64,000 bases of DNA from Bacteroides thetaiotaomicron VPI-5482 (GTDB taxonomy: Bacteria; Bacteroidota; Bacteroidia; Bacteroidales; Bacteroidaceae), in assembly GCF_000011065.1 (NCBI RefSeq), contig NC_004663.1:5766001-5830000 (forward strand), given 5' to 3'. Made by a program: the position numbers and the translations under genes. Below, in pieces: positions 34,675 through 44,851 of the stretch; the stretch's first letter is position 1, and each line of letters starts with the position of its first letter. The notes beneath the pieces were generated by a model. It made no database searches. It was not told where the DNA came from and was given only the letters and a program-made list of their open reading frames with translations.

Positions 34675-37600
34675 ATGCTACAAATTTACGAAAAAAGAGC
34701 AGATAATGTTGTTCAAAAGCGAGTCTTTCTCATTTTTTTAGGTCTATTATTGATGCAGACCCTTGCTTTTGCTCAAAGTGATAGTAAAATTACTATCCAG
34801 CAGAAAGATATCACTGTAGTAGATGCATTGAAAACTGTGGAAAGACAGTCGAAGATGTCTATAAATTATAGTGATTCCGAATTGAAGGGAAAGAAAATTG
34901 CCGATCTTAACTTGGAAGACGTATCGGTGACTACTGCACTCGACGCAATCTTGAAAGGAACAGGTTTCTCTTATCAGATTCAAGGTAATTATATTATAGT
35001 TACGGAGAAGAAACCGGCAGCTGCACAATCTGTCAAAGATATCAAAGGGAAAGTAACCGATGAGAATGGTGAACCCCTGATCGGAGTAAATATCTCTGTG
35101 GACGGCAGTTCTACAGGGACGATTACAGACTTTGACGGAAACTTTTCGATTAAAAGTCCCGGTAATGCCCGTTTGAAAATATCTTATATAGGATATGCAA
35201 CTCAACTGATTGCTGTTTCCAATAAGGACTTTTACCCGATTACAATGAAACAAGATACGGAAGTGCTGGACGAAGTAGTCGTGACGGCATTGGGTATCAA
35301 GCGGGCAGAAAAGGCACTGTCTTACAATGTGCAGCAGATAAAAAGCGAGGATATAACCGGCATTAAAGATGCCAACTTCATCAATTCACTGAATGGTAAG
35401 ATAGCCGGTGTAAGTATCAACAAGAGTGGTAGTGGTGTCGGTGGTGCGACGCGTGTCGTTATGCGTGGCGCTAAATCTATCGAAGGCGACAACAATGCAC
35501 TGTATGTAGTAGACGGTATCCCTTTGTTTAATACTAATATGGGAAACACAGATAGTGGTATCATGGGTGAAGGCAAAGCCGGAACGGAAGGTATTGCTGA
35601 TTTCAATCCGGAAGATATCGAGAGTATCTCTATTCTGAGCGGACCTTCGGCTGCTGCTTTGTATGGTAGTAGTGCGGCAAATGGTGTCGTTCTGATTACT
35701 ACTAAGAAAGGACAGGAAGGCAAATTACAGATATCATTTTCTTCTTCATCCGAATTCAGCAAAGCGTACATGGTGCCCGAATTCCAGAACACGTATGGAA
35801 ATAAAGAAGGTATGTTCGAAAGCTGGGGTGACAAACTGGCCCGTCCGAATTCGTATGATCCCAAGAGTGATTTCTTCAACACCGGAACCAACTTTATCAA
35901 CTCGTTGACCTTGTCTACCGGTACAAAGCAGAATCAAACTTTTGCTTCGGTTTCATCCACCAATTCAAAAGGTATTGTTCCCAACAATTCTTATGACCGT
36001 CTGAACTTCACCATTCGCAATACAGCCACTTTTCTGGACGATAAATTGCAGTTGGATTTAGGAGCGTCCTATGTGAAACAGGAAGATAAAAACATGGTAT
36101 CGCAGGGACAATACTGGAATCCGGTGATTTCTGCCTACCTTTTCCCCCGTGGAGAAGACTTCGAAGATATCAAGACTTTCGAGCGTTATGACCAGAGCCG
36201 CAATATTCCGATACAGTATTGGCCGATTGCCGATGCAACCTATGGTTCGCAGAATCCGTACTGGACTGCTTATCGCAACATCGCAACGAACGAGAAGAGC
36301 CGTTATATGTTTAATGTCGGTCTGAGCTATAAGATCACCGACTGGATGAATCTTGCCGGACGTTATCGTATGGACGATACTCATGTTCAGTTTGAACGTA
36401 AGGTTTATGCTACTTCCGATCAGAAATTTGCCGAAGGAAAGAAAGGTCTGTATGATTACAGCAATTACAAAGACCGTCAGGAGTATGCCGACTTTATGTT
36501 AAATATCAACAAGCAGTTCAACGATTTTAATATTTCTGCCAACTTGGGTTATAGCTACTCTAACTACTGGTCGCTGGCAAGAGGCTACAAAGGAACCTTG
36601 CTCGGAGTAACAAACCTGTTTGCCGCCAGCAACATCGACCCTTCCAACGGTCGTATCTCGGAAGACGGAGGTGACAGTCGCGTACGTAATCACGCTATCT
36701 TTGCCAACGTCGAACTGGGCTGGAGAAGTATGCTTTATCTTACATTGACAGGTCGTAATGACTGGAACTCCCGGTTGGTAAACACCAGCGAAGAATCCTT
36801 TTTCTATCCCTCGGTAGGTCTGTCCGGTATTATCTCTGAAATGGTGAAACTGCCCGAGTTCATTTCCTATTTAAAGGTACGCGGGTCTTATACGGAAGTC
36901 GGTTCTCCGGTATCACAGTCGGGACTTACTCCGGGAACTGTGACCACTCCGATTATCGGTGGTGCACTGGCTCCCACAGGCATCTATCCTTTTACTGATT
37001 TCAAGGCAGAACGTACCCGTTCTTATGAATTGGGATTGAGTGTACGTTTATGGAATAAACTGAGTGCCGAAGTTACTTACTATAAATCGAATACATACAA
37101 TCAGACCTTTATTGGCGATTTACCGGAATTTTCGGGTTACAAACAAATCTATTTGCAGGCTGGTAATGTGCAAAATCACGGTTGGGAAGCATCGTTGGGA
37201 TACAGAGACAGTTTCGGAGACTTTAGCTTCTCCTCCAATCTGACCTTCTCGCGCAATGTCAATGAAATCAAAGAAATGGTGGAAAACTATCGTACTGACA
37301 TGAGCCCCGAGCCCATCAACGTACCCGAAGTAAGGAAAGACAACGGACGCGTTATATTAAAAGTAGGCGGCAGCATCAACGATATATATGCCAATACTTT
37401 CCTGAAGAAAGACAGTCAGGGGTATGTTGAAATCAAGCAAGACGGTTCGTACGGACTCGAACAAGGTGAACCCGTTTTCTTGGGCAAGACGTCACCGGAC
37501 TTTAATCTAGGATGGAGCAACTCGCTGTCATACAAAGGATTCGGACTCAGCTTCCTGATTAACGGACGTTTTGGTGGTGTGGTAACTTCCTCTACCCAAG

Positions 37601-37995
37601 CTATTCTCGATCGCTTCGGAGTATCCAAAGCATCTGCCGAAGCACGCGATGCAGGCGGTGTCTTACTGCCCGGACAAGGGAGAGTGGATGCGCAATCGTA
37701 TTATCAGCTGATAGGTACGGGTGACTATACCACTTCCGGATATTATGTGTATAGTGCAACCAATATCCGTCTGCAAGAGCTGACTTTGAGTTACAGGTTC
37801 CCCGACCTTTGGTTTAAGAATGTGCTGAAAGATGTTACTTTGTCATTCATTGCCAATAACCCCTGGATGCTCTATAGCAAAGCTCCGCACGATCCGGAAC
37901 TGACTCCGTCCGTAGGAACTTACGGTCAAGGTAATGACTATTTTATGCAGCCGAGTGTGAGAAGTTTCGGTTTCGGTATTAAATTTAAATTATAA
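34675..37995 (+). CDS. SusC/RagA family TonB-dependent receptor with STN signalling domain
   Basis: Outer-membrane importer of oligosaccharides. The 1106-residue protein has a signal peptide (FLIFLGLLLMQTLAFAQ), an STN domain (about 38-110; KDITVVDALKTVERQSKMSINYSDSEL), a carboxypeptidase-D-like beta domain (KGKVTDENGEPLIGVNISV), the plug (VVTALGIKRAEKALSYNVQQI) and a 22-strand barrel ending in SFGFGIKFKL. The STN domain shows that it signals through the FecR/ECF pair upstream. SusD follows after 7 bp. The cargo is probably the product of the GH18 enzyme in the locus. Confidence 0.96.
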   Translation: MLQIYEKRADNVVQKRVFLIFLGLLLMQTLAFAQSDSKITIQQKDITVVDALKTVERQSKMSINYSDSELKGKKIADLNLEDVSVTTALDAILKGTGFSYQIQGNYIIVTEKKPAAAQSVKDIKGKVTDENGEPLIGVNISVDGSSTGTITDFDGNFSIKSPGNARLKISYIGYATQLIAVSNKDFYPITMKQDTEVLDEVVVTALGIKRAEKALSYNVQQIKSEDITGIKDANFINSLNGKIAGVSINKSGSGVGGATRVVMRGAKSIEGDNNALYVVDGIPLFNTNMGNTDSGIMGEGKAGTEGIADFNPEDIESISILSGPSAAALYGSSAANGVVLITTKKGQEGKLQISFSSSSEFSKAYMVPEFQNTYGNKEGMFESWGDKLARPNSYDPKSDFFNTGTNFINSLTLSTGTKQNQTFASVSSTNSKGIVPNNSYDRLNFTIRNTATFLDDKLQLDLGASYVKQEDKNMVSQGQYWNPVISAYLFPRGEDFEDIKTFERYDQSRNIPIQYWPIADATYGSQNPYWTAYRNIATNEKSRYMFNVGLSYKITDWMNLAGRYRMDDTHVQFERKVYATSDQKFAEGKKGLYDYSNYKDRQEYADFMLNINKQFNDFNISANLGYSYSNYWSLARGYKGTLLGVTNLFAASNIDPSNGRISEDGGDSRVRNHAIFANVELGWRSMLYLTLTGRNDWNSRLVNTSEESFFYPSVGLSGIISEMVKLPEFISYLKVRGSYTEVGSPVSQSGLTPGTVTTPIIGGALAPTGIYPFTDFKAERTRSYELGLSVRLWNKLSAEVTYYKSNTYNQTFIGDLPEFSGYKQIYLQAGNVQNHGWEASLGYRDSFGDFSFSSNLTFSRNVNEIKEMVENYRTDMSPEPINVPEVRKDNGRVILKVGGSINDIYANTFLKKDSQGYVEIKQDGSYGLEQGEPVFLGKTSPDFNLGWSNSLSYKGFGLSFLINGRFGGVVTSSTQAILDRFGVSKASAEARDAGGVLLPGQGRVDAQSYYQLIGTGDYTTSGYYVYSATNIRLQELTLSYRFPDLWFKNVLKDVTLSFIANNPWMLYSKAPHDPELTPSVGTYGQGNDYFMQPSVRSFGFGIKFKL

Positions 37996-38002
37996 CTGAC
38001 CC

Positions 38003-39631
38003 ATGAAAAAGATAAATCAATATAAACTATTAGCAGGAATTTGCGCTTTGTCGCTCTTTACTGCTTGTGACTTCGAAGAGTTAAACACCAATCCGTTCGA
38101 GATGACCGACGAAATGGGTATAAGAGATGGTGTTGCTGTCGGAGGTGCTGTTATGGCGATGCAAAGAGCTGTAATCACCGTAGGAACTCAGGCTGACGAT
38201 ACGGAGGCCATCAACCAGTATCAGGTTGCATACAATCTGTCAGCCGATTCGTGGAGCGGATTTTTCGGACAGAATAATAACTGGTATAGTGGTAGCAACA
38301 ATACTACCTATTACTTACAGGACAATTGGGTGGCGGCTACCTATACCAACTCATATACGACACTGCTGTCTTCCTGGAAAAAGATAAAACAAGAATCCGA
38401 AAAGAACGAAACACCGGAAATCTTTGCTTTGGCTCAGATTCTGAAAATATCTGCTTGGCACAAAACGCTTGAGTCTTTCGGTCCCATTCCTTACACCCAT
38501 GCAGGAGAACCTGCACTGGTGATACCTTTCGACAGCGAGCAAGTTGCATTCAATGCCATGTTTGCCGATCTGACGGCCGCTATCGAAGCCTTGACAGTGA
38601 GAGCGGAACAAGGGGCAACTATTGTTGCCGATTATGATGCCGTATATGCCGGTGATACGAGAAAATGGGTGAAATACGCCAATTCGCTGATGTTGCGTCT
38701 GGCAATGCGTATCAGTTATGCGGACGAAACGACTGCACAGAAATATGCCCGTCAGGCTTTGAATCATCCGTTTGGAGTGATGACTTCCAAATCGGACGAG
38801 GCACAGATGAGCACCGGAGCCGGAATGGTATTTCGTAACAACATCGATTGGCTGGCCAATCAATACAATGAGTGCCGCATGGGCTCTTCCATGTTTTCTT
38901 ATTTGTTGGGCTATCAGGACCCGCGTTTGAGTGCTTATTTTGAAGCTTCTCCCAGTGCGTATGCGGTAGCGGCTTTTGATGGAAAAAACTATCAGGCGGT
39001 GCCTCCCGGCAATGCCAATCAGCAGAATACGATTTATACCGATTTCTCCAAGCCCAATATTACCTCGAATACTCCGACTTACTGGATGCGTGCTTCCGAA
39101 GTTTATTTCCTGAGAGCTGAGGCTGCGTTGAGATGGGGAAGCGAATTTGGTGATGCGGAAGCACTGTACGAACAAGGAGTTGCCACGTCATTTGATGAAA
39201 ATGGTATCAGTTCGTCTGTAGACGACTATCTGGCTTTCGGATTGACTCCGATTGCCCATAATATGAGAGCCTCCTATTACAGTTACAATGCTGCGGCTCC
39301 TACTACTGCAACACCCGCATTCAGCGGTGGAACGGAACAAAAACTGGAGAAGATCATGATCCAAAAGTGGATTGCATTGTATCCGAACGGTCACGAAGCA
39401 TGGACTGAGTGGAGAAGAACCGGTTATCCGAAACTGAATCAGGTGCAGACCAACCGCGGACAGGGCGTTACTCGTGAAGGTGGTATTCGTCGTATGGTGT
39501 ATCCTGTAAGTTTCTATCAGTCGGCAGAGGATAGAGCCAATTATGAAGAAGCATTGAAGCTCTTGGGCGGTCTTGATAAAGACAAAGCAACTACTCAGTT
39601 GTGGTGGGATTGTAAAAATAAAATCTATTAA
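38003..39631 (+). CDS. SusD/RagB family glycan-binding lipoprotein
   Basis: Surface lipoprotein that caps the SusC barrel and captures glycan. The 542-residue protein has a lipoprotein signal (GICALSLFTAC, cysteine near residue 22) followed by the typical DFEELNTNPF start. It contains SusD TPR-like helices and the C-terminal KIMIQKWIALYPNGHEAWTEWRRTGYPKL motif characteristic of the SusD-like/RagB group. It lies between SusC and the GH18 gene with gaps of 7 and 3 bp, so it is part of one transcript. Confidence 0.96.
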   Translation: MKKINQYKLLAGICALSLFTACDFEELNTNPFEMTDEMGIRDGVAVGGAVMAMQRAVITVGTQADDTEAINQYQVAYNLSADSWSGFFGQNNNWYSGSNNTTYYLQDNWVAATYTNSYTTLLSSWKKIKQESEKNETPEIFALAQILKISAWHKTLESFGPIPYTHAGEPALVIPFDSEQVAFNAMFADLTAAIEALTVRAEQGATIVADYDAVYAGDTRKWVKYANSLMLRLAMRISYADETTAQKYARQALNHPFGVMTSKSDEAQMSTGAGMVFRNNIDWLANQYNECRMGSSMFSYLLGYQDPRLSAYFEASPSAYAVAAFDGKNYQAVPPGNANQQNTIYTDFSKPNITSNTPTYWMRASEVYFLRAEAALRWGSEFGDAEALYEQGVATSFDENGISSSVDDYLAFGLTPIAHNMRASYYSYNAAAPTTATPAFSGGTEQKLEKIMIQKWIALYPNGHEAWTEWRRTGYPKLNQVQTNRGQGVTREGGIRRMVYPVSFYQSAEDRANYEEALKLLGGLDKDKATTQLWWDCKNKIY

Positions 39632-39634
39632 ACT

Positions 39635-40801
39635 ATGATTCATATGAAAATGTTAAGACGATTATTATATATACTTCCTGTTATAGGGATAATGATTGCG
39701 TCGTGTGTCGATATAGAGAGCAAGGACTTTGAACATATCGGCGGTTACAACACGATGGACAATGAAGAAAGTGCACAGTATTATGCCGATCTTCGTGCAT
39801 GGAAGGCAACCAGTCAGGGTTACGGACGTCCTATTTTCTTCGGATGGTTCAGCAACTGGTCTCCCGAGGGACCTATTCGTAAAGGATATTTGGCTTCTTT
39901 GCCGGACAGCATCGACATGGTATCGATGTGGAGTGGTCCATTCGGCTTGAATGAAGCGAAACTGGCTGATAAGGAGATTTTCCAAAAGAAGAAAGGCGGT
40001 AAGATCACGGTTTGTTACATTCTGCATAATATTGGAACTGGTATTACGCCTGCTTCCGTTTCAGAAAAAGTACAGGCGGAAAACCCGAATGCTTCCAGTG
40101 AGGAAATCACGGAACTGGTCAATAAGGCAACAGAAGCTTATTGGGGATTTACCAGTGGAGAGAAAGGTGCTGAAGACCATATCGCAGCCATTCAACGTTA
40201 TGCCAAAGCATTGGTAGACACGATTGTTGCGACTGATTATGATGGTCTGGACATTGACTGGGAACCCGATAACGGTGGTGACGGCGGAAGATATGTAGGC
40301 AGTCTGAAAGACCGCAGAGGTGGTCCGCGTGGTGAGTTTCTGCATTATCTGGTAGAAGAGATAGGAAAATACTTTGGTCCGATGGCAACCGAGCGTCCGA
40401 ATGGTAAGTACTACTATTTTATGATTGACGGTGAAATATGGAACTCTAACAAAGAATCTGCTCCTTATTTTGACTATTTCATCACTCAGGCATATGGTGA
40501 CTCCAATCTCGATCGAAGAGTGAGTACCTTGCAAAGCTGGTGTGGAGAATATTACGACTATCGTAAGCACATCTTTACAGAGAACTTTGAGTCATCCTGG
40601 ACTACCGGTGGTGTACTTTTGACTCAGGCTGCTTATAACCATGCCAATGGTCCGAAAGGTGGCGTCGGTGCTTTCCGACTTGATAATGACTATGATAATG
40701 CCCGTGATTACAATTTTGTGCGTCATGCTATACAGATCAATCTGCAGGCTTATCAGGAATATATGGACAATCAATCTAATAAAAATACAGAACAGCAATG
40801 A
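39635..40801 (+). CDS. GH18 endo-beta-N-acetylglucosaminidase-like lipoprotein
   Basis: A 388-residue surface or periplasmic enzyme with a lipoprotein signal (LPVIGIMIASC). The GH18 catalytic motif DGxDxDxE is intact as DGLDIDWEPDN, and substrate-binding ITQAYGDSN follows. In Bacteroides PULs, GH18 proteins of this size commonly cut the chitobiose core of N-glycans (endo-beta-N-acetylglucosaminidase F type); chitinase activity is the alternative. The stop overlaps the next gene as ATGA. With SusC/D and a LamG protein it forms a compact host-glycan system. Confidence 0.9.
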   Translation: MIHMKMLRRLLYILPVIGIMIASCVDIESKDFEHIGGYNTMDNEESAQYYADLRAWKATSQGYGRPIFFGWFSNWSPEGPIRKGYLASLPDSIDMVSMWSGPFGLNEAKLADKEIFQKKKGGKITVCYILHNIGTGITPASVSEKVQAENPNASSEEITELVNKATEAYWGFTSGEKGAEDHIAAIQRYAKALVDTIVATDYDGLDIDWEPDNGGDGGRYVGSLKDRRGGPRGEFLHYLVEEIGKYFGPMATERPNGKYYYFMIDGEIWNSNKESAPYFDYFITQAYGDSNLDRRVSTLQSWCGEYYDYRKHIFTENFESSWTTGGVLLTQAAYNHANGPKGGVGAFRLDNDYDNARDYNFVRHAIQINLQAYQEYMDNQSNKNTEQQ

Positions 40802-41973
40802 AACGTATCAAAATCTTATATGCAGGTGCACTAGTTGCATTGTCTTTCTCTAGTGTGGGTTGCAACGACAGCGAAAGCGATCTGTTGGAACCGAAACTTT
40901 ACTTTGAAAGTAATGTGATAAGAGTGGAAGTTGAAGCGGATACCTACGAGTGCGAATTGGTGTCGCGGCTTTCAACGATGGTGAAGAGTAATGTAAATGT
41001 GAACTATCAGGTAGGAGGGCAGGACCTTGTGGATGACTACAATCATAAACACGGGACGACCGGACAGCTTCTGGCGACTGATAACTATGAAATGACAGGA
41101 ACTTCTTCGACCATTAAAGCAGGCGAACTGTATGCTGATCCCTGCGGATTGTCGGTAAAGAACATTACCAAGGGGGAAGACGGGGTAACGTATATTCTGC
41201 CTGTAATAGTGAACAGTACGGACATTGAAAAGATAAGCAGTTCGAGCGTTACTTATATTGTAGTAAGGAAACCAATTATTATTGATAAGGTATACCGTAT
41301 CAATCCGGGCTGGCTTGATGTACGTCTGCCGACTGCTTATAAAACAATGGGTTCTGTCACCTACGAAGCATTGGTTTATGCCGAACGTTGGAAGAATCTG
41401 GGCACCATTATGGGCAATGAAGGTACTTTGATTATGCGTACCGGTGACTTGAATCATCCTGATAACGAGCTTCAAATGGCCGGAAGTGTTGCACTTCAGA
41501 TGCCCGATGTATCTATATTCCTGTTGAATCAGTGGTATCATGTAGCGTTCACTTACGATGCTTCTGCGGGAATGGCTACTCTTTATCTCAATGGAGAGAA
41601 AATAGCAGAAAAGACGGTAGGCTCACTGACATTCGACTTGAACGAACGTTTCTGCATCGGTTATGCTTATGACTATGACCGGAATCGTAAATGGAACGGA
41701 TTTATGAGTGAGGTTCGTTTATGGTCGGTAGCCCGTACTGCGAATCAGATTCGTGAAAATATGATGTTTGTCGATTCAGGTTCAGATGGTCTGGTCGGTT
41801 ATTGGAAACTGAATGGAGAAGATATCGAACAACGGGACGGAGTGTGGTATGTGCTCGACCAGTCACCGAATCATAATGACGCAACTTCCAATAATGGTTT
41901 GCGTGGTGAAACCGGTGGTAGTCAGTCTTTTGTAGAGCCGACGGTAGTAGATATGAGGGTTCGGCTTGAATAA
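40798..41973 (+). CDS. DUF1735 and LamG-like (concanavalin-fold) lipoprotein
   Basis: A 391-residue lipoprotein (ALVALSFSSVGCN signal, cysteine near residue 22). The N-terminal part resembles DUF1735 (LYFESNVIRVEVEADTYECEL, beta-rich). The C-terminal half is a laminin-G/concanavalin-like domain: NQWYHVAFTYDASAGMATLYLNG and NGFMSEVRLWSVARTANQI. It is probably a surface glycan-binding protein that feeds the GH18 enzyme. It overlaps the GH18 gene by 4 bp and is the last gene of the locus before a strong terminator. Confidence 0.9.
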   Translation: MKRIKILYAGALVALSFSSVGCNDSESDLLEPKLYFESNVIRVEVEADTYECELVSRLSTMVKSNVNVNYQVGGQDLVDDYNHKHGTTGQLLATDNYEMTGTSSTIKAGELYADPCGLSVKNITKGEDGVTYILPVIVNSTDIEKISSSSVTYIVVRKPIIIDKVYRINPGWLDVRLPTAYKTMGSVTYEALVYAERWKNLGTIMGNEGTLIMRTGDLNHPDNELQMAGSVALQMPDVSIFLLNQWYHVAFTYDASAGMATLYLNGEKIAEKTVGSLTFDLNERFCIGYAYDYDRNRKWNGFMSEVRLWSVARTANQIRENMMFVDSGSDGLVGYWKLNGEDIEQRDGVWYVLDQSPNHNDATSNNGLRGETGGSQSFVEPTVVDMRVRLE

Positions 41974-42007
41974 ATATAGGTTTGTTTTCTAGGTAGATTA
42001 AATAGCG

Positions 42008-42050
42008 GGGGCTGAATTCTCAATGCAGAATTCAGCCCCTATTTTTTATT
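42008..42050 (+). terminator. Terminator of the PUL operon
   Basis: A 13-bp perfect stem GGGGCTGAATTCT / AGAATTCAGCCCC (42008-42020 with 42027-42039), loop CAATGC, then TATTTTTTATTT. Confidence 0.92.
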
Positions 42051-42108
42051 TATATGAAATCCTGATTATTTCTTTTATGTTTCTGTGAATTACTCGGTAA
42101 TATTTTTG

Positions 42109-43500
42109 TTATATTCTACTTCCGTTTATCTTAATGTCGGTATTGGGAAATAAAGTTTTGATACGTTGCATCTCTTCTTTAGTAATTCTGCCGGATAGCT
42201 TCAACCTTTCGATTTTCACTTTTGACAGTTCGTCCGGTATATCAATTTCATTAATAAAGGTAAGCTCCAACTGTTTTATTTCTTCAAGTTTCAGCAGGAC
42301 GGAAGGGAACTCTTTCACTCTAAGGTTGATACCCCTGCCTTTGGCATCGGCTTTCAATCTGTTTATGAGTCCGGTGTTGTCTGTGTTTTTCTTTTTGACC
42401 ATCCAGCCAATTTGTGGTCTCAGTGCAAAATTCTCATTGTTTTGTTTGAGTCCGATGAAACCGGACCACAACTCCAGTGGTGTTTCAATTACGGTGTCAT
42501 TGTATGCTTCAATATACTTTAAATCAACTTTTACTATCTCGCTCGGAAGCTTTTTACGACCCACAATCTGTTTTAGATTATTTCTTTTCCCCTCATTGTC
42601 GTAAGGAAAGAATTTAATGATCCATCCATCAAAAGTCTCGGGAGCTCCGCATGACTTTGGCGAATGACATTTAAACATATTGCGCCAAAACTCTTGGTTT
42701 ATTGTTCCTTTTGATGCCTTCACAAACTCCTCCAAAAGAGGTTCAAGTTGTGAAATCCACCATTCGAGTTTATATTCTTTTAGTCCTCTGGCTTTATTTA
42801 AAACTTTTTCCCAGTCTTGTGGTGTCCCTTCAAGCGTGATTTCCGGAATACCGCAAACAATCATTATGGTGATAAACTCGAAGTATGATTTTACCGTTTC
42901 CATTATTGTTATTTCAGAAACAGTCTTTTCCAAAGAGGTCGTTGTAGAGAAATTACAAGTGAGTGTTTCAACCAAATGGCCTCCTACCTCTTTTCTTATC
43001 TGTTCCGTAAACTGCGGGAAAATTTCTTCCCATAAAAGACTCGGGTCTTTCAGTTTCTTATGGGATTGTACAATTAAAGATTCCTTTCCGGAGAAATTTA
43101 CAAAATATTTTCTCAAAGACTCATGGTTGGCATTCACATGTTGGGCAAAACCTTGATTAATCAGTAGCCAAATCATATCCGGAGATAAAACGAACGGCCT
43201 ATGATCTGCATAAGCCTGATACATACCGCAGAAAAAAGAATTATACCCGAAGTATAATAAACTGTCAGGAGATTCACTCTTGGCTATTACATTAAATGGA
43301 GGTTTCCAGATGTCTTTTTCTGTAATTCGAATGGTTGATTCATTGTCAAATAGCATCAGATATCTGTAGATTTCATCAGGGGAAGTCACGGGATATAATT
43401 TTTCGGGCTTGGAGAGTTGTTCAACTTCAAAAGTAATTCCATTTTGAGCAACTATGGAAGTGCTGCATAGAATGAATAAATAGAATAGTAGTTTTTTCAT
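42109..43500 (-). CDS. DUF4419 domain exported protein
   Basis: A 463-residue protein with a signal peptide (LLFYLFILCSTSIVAQ). The central region (SPDMIWLLINQGFAQHVN, LEGTPQDWEKVLNKARGLKEYKLEWWISQLEPLLEEF, FDGWIIKFFPYD) agrees with DUF4419, a family also found in fungi and other bacteria, of unknown activity. A short leucine-rich-like C terminus (VKIERLKLSGRITKEEMQRIKTLFPNTDI) follows. It is alone and reverse between the PUL and dinB, and its lower GC than neighbours is consistent with transfer, though I did not compute it. Confidence 0.85.
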   Translation of the reverse strand: MKKLLFYLFILCSTSIVAQNGITFEVEQLSKPEKLYPVTSPDEIYRYLMLFDNESTIRITEKDIWKPPFNVIAKSESPDSLLYFGYNSFFCGMYQAYADHRPFVLSPDMIWLLINQGFAQHVNANHESLRKYFVNFSGKESLIVQSHKKLKDPSLLWEEIFPQFTEQIRKEVGGHLVETLTCNFSTTTSLEKTVSEITIMETVKSYFEFITIMIVCGIPEITLEGTPQDWEKVLNKARGLKEYKLEWWISQLEPLLEEFVKASKGTINQEFWRNMFKCHSPKSCGAPETFDGWIIKFFPYDNEGKRNNLKQIVGRKKLPSEIVKVDLKYIEAYNDTVIETPLELWSGFIGLKQNNENFALRPQIGWMVKKKNTDNTGLINRLKADAKGRGINLRVKEFPSVLLKLEEIKQLELTFINEIDIPDELSKVKIERLKLSGRITKEEMQRIKTLFPNTDIKINGSRI

Positions 43501-43685
43501 AATACTAAATTTACTTTATGGTTTGTATTTCAAATATTTTCCTGTTGATAGATTATAGATAACAATATACAAATATAGTATTATTAGAAATGGAATCGCT
43601 ATGATATCGAATCTTTTTTATGTCCTGTGCTTCTAAAAAAATAGGCGCGTATTATTTTAGAGGCTGTTTATTCGGAAAATTATAG

Positions 43686-43693
43686 TAAGTTTG
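43686..43693 (+). promoter_or_regulatory. Promoter -7 box of dinB
   Basis: TAAGTTTG fits the consensus and lies 20 bp before the GTG start, supporting that start. No clear -33 box. The rest of 43501-43685 shows nothing recognisable. Confidence 0.55.
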
Positions 43694-43712
43694 CTATGGA
43701 ATTTGAATACAA

Positions 43713-44804
43713 GTGTTTCAGCGTAAGATAATACATATCGATATGGACGCCTTCTACGCTTCTGTAGAACAGCGTGATCATCCGGAACTTCGTGGCAAAC
43801 CCTTGGCAGTGGGACATGCCGAGGAGCGGGGAGTTGTGGCAGCAGCCAGTTATGAAGCCCGTCGTTACGGGGTCCGTTCCGCCATGTCTTCTCAGAAGGC
43901 GAAACGTTTATGTCCCCAGCTTATTTTTGTATCCGGAAGAATGGATGTTTATAAGTCCGTCTCCCGTCAGATACACGAAATCTTTCATGAGTATACCGAT
44001 ATAATTGAGCCTCTGTCTTTGGATGAGGCCTTTTTGGATGTTACGGAGAATAAGAAAGGAATCTCTCTGGCAGTTGATATTGCAAAGGAGATAAAACTTC
44101 GTATCCGGGAACAGTTGAACTTGGTCGCATCTGCCGGAGTCTCCTATAATAAATTTCTTGCAAAGATTGCATCGGACTATCGGAAACCGGACGGACTATG
44201 TACCATACATCCTGACCAGGCGCTGGACTTCATCGCCGGACTTCCGATCGAATCTTTTTGGGGAGTAGGACCTGTGACAGCAAAGAAGATGCATTTGCTT
44301 GGTATTCACAATGGTCTTCAATTACGTAAATGCTCGCTCGAAATGCTGACGGCCCACTTTGGAAAGGTGGGGGCGCTCTATTATGAATGTTCGCGGGGGA
44401 TTGACGAGCGTCCGGTTGAGGCAGTTCGTATTCGGAAGTCTATCGGTTGTGAACGAACGCTGGAAAGAGATATATCGGTTCACTCTTCCGTTATCATCGA
44501 ATTGTATCATGTAGCGGTAGAATTAATAGAACGTCTTCAACGTAAAGAGTTTAAAGGAAATACATTGACTCTGAAGATTAAGTTTCATGATTTTAGTCAG
44601 ATAACCCGAAGTATTACGCAGTCGCAGGAGCTGTATACATTAGATCGCATACTTCCACTCGCTAAAGAGTTATTGAAAAGTGTGGAGTACGAACAGCATC
44701 CTATCCGCTTGATCGGGCTTTCTGTTTCCAATCCGAAAGAGGAGGCGGATGAACAACATGGAGTTTGGGAGCAGCTCAGTTTTGAGTTTAGCGATTGGGA
44801 ATAA
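43713..44804 (+). CDS. dinB: DNA polymerase IV (Y-family)
   Basis: Error-prone translesion polymerase. The 363-residue protein begins at a GTG; the conserved start RKIIHIDMDAFYASVEQRDHP follows within 5 residues, so no upstream start is needed. The second catalytic pair is in SLDEAFLDVT, and the ASAGVSYNKFLAKIASDYRKP and helix-hairpin-helix FWGVGPVTAKKMHLLGI segments are typical. The C-terminal QLSFEF is a good sliding-clamp binding motif. A promoter sits just upstream. Confidence 0.95.
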   Translation: MFQRKIIHIDMDAFYASVEQRDHPELRGKPLAVGHAEERGVVAAASYEARRYGVRSAMSSQKAKRLCPQLIFVSGRMDVYKSVSRQIHEIFHEYTDIIEPLSLDEAFLDVTENKKGISLAVDIAKEIKLRIREQLNLVASAGVSYNKFLAKIASDYRKPDGLCTIHPDQALDFIAGLPIESFWGVGPVTAKKMHLLGIHNGLQLRKCSLEMLTAHFGKVGALYYECSRGIDERPVEAVRIRKSIGCERTLERDISVHSSVIIELYHVAVELIERLQRKEFKGNTLTLKIKFHDFSQITRSITQSQELYTLDRILPLAKELLKSVEYEQHPIRLIGLSVSNPKEEADEQHGVWEQLSFEFSDWE

Positions 44805-44851
44805 AGTTCAGGTTTTACCATCGGTGGAAATTTTATAGAAGCTCAAATGAA

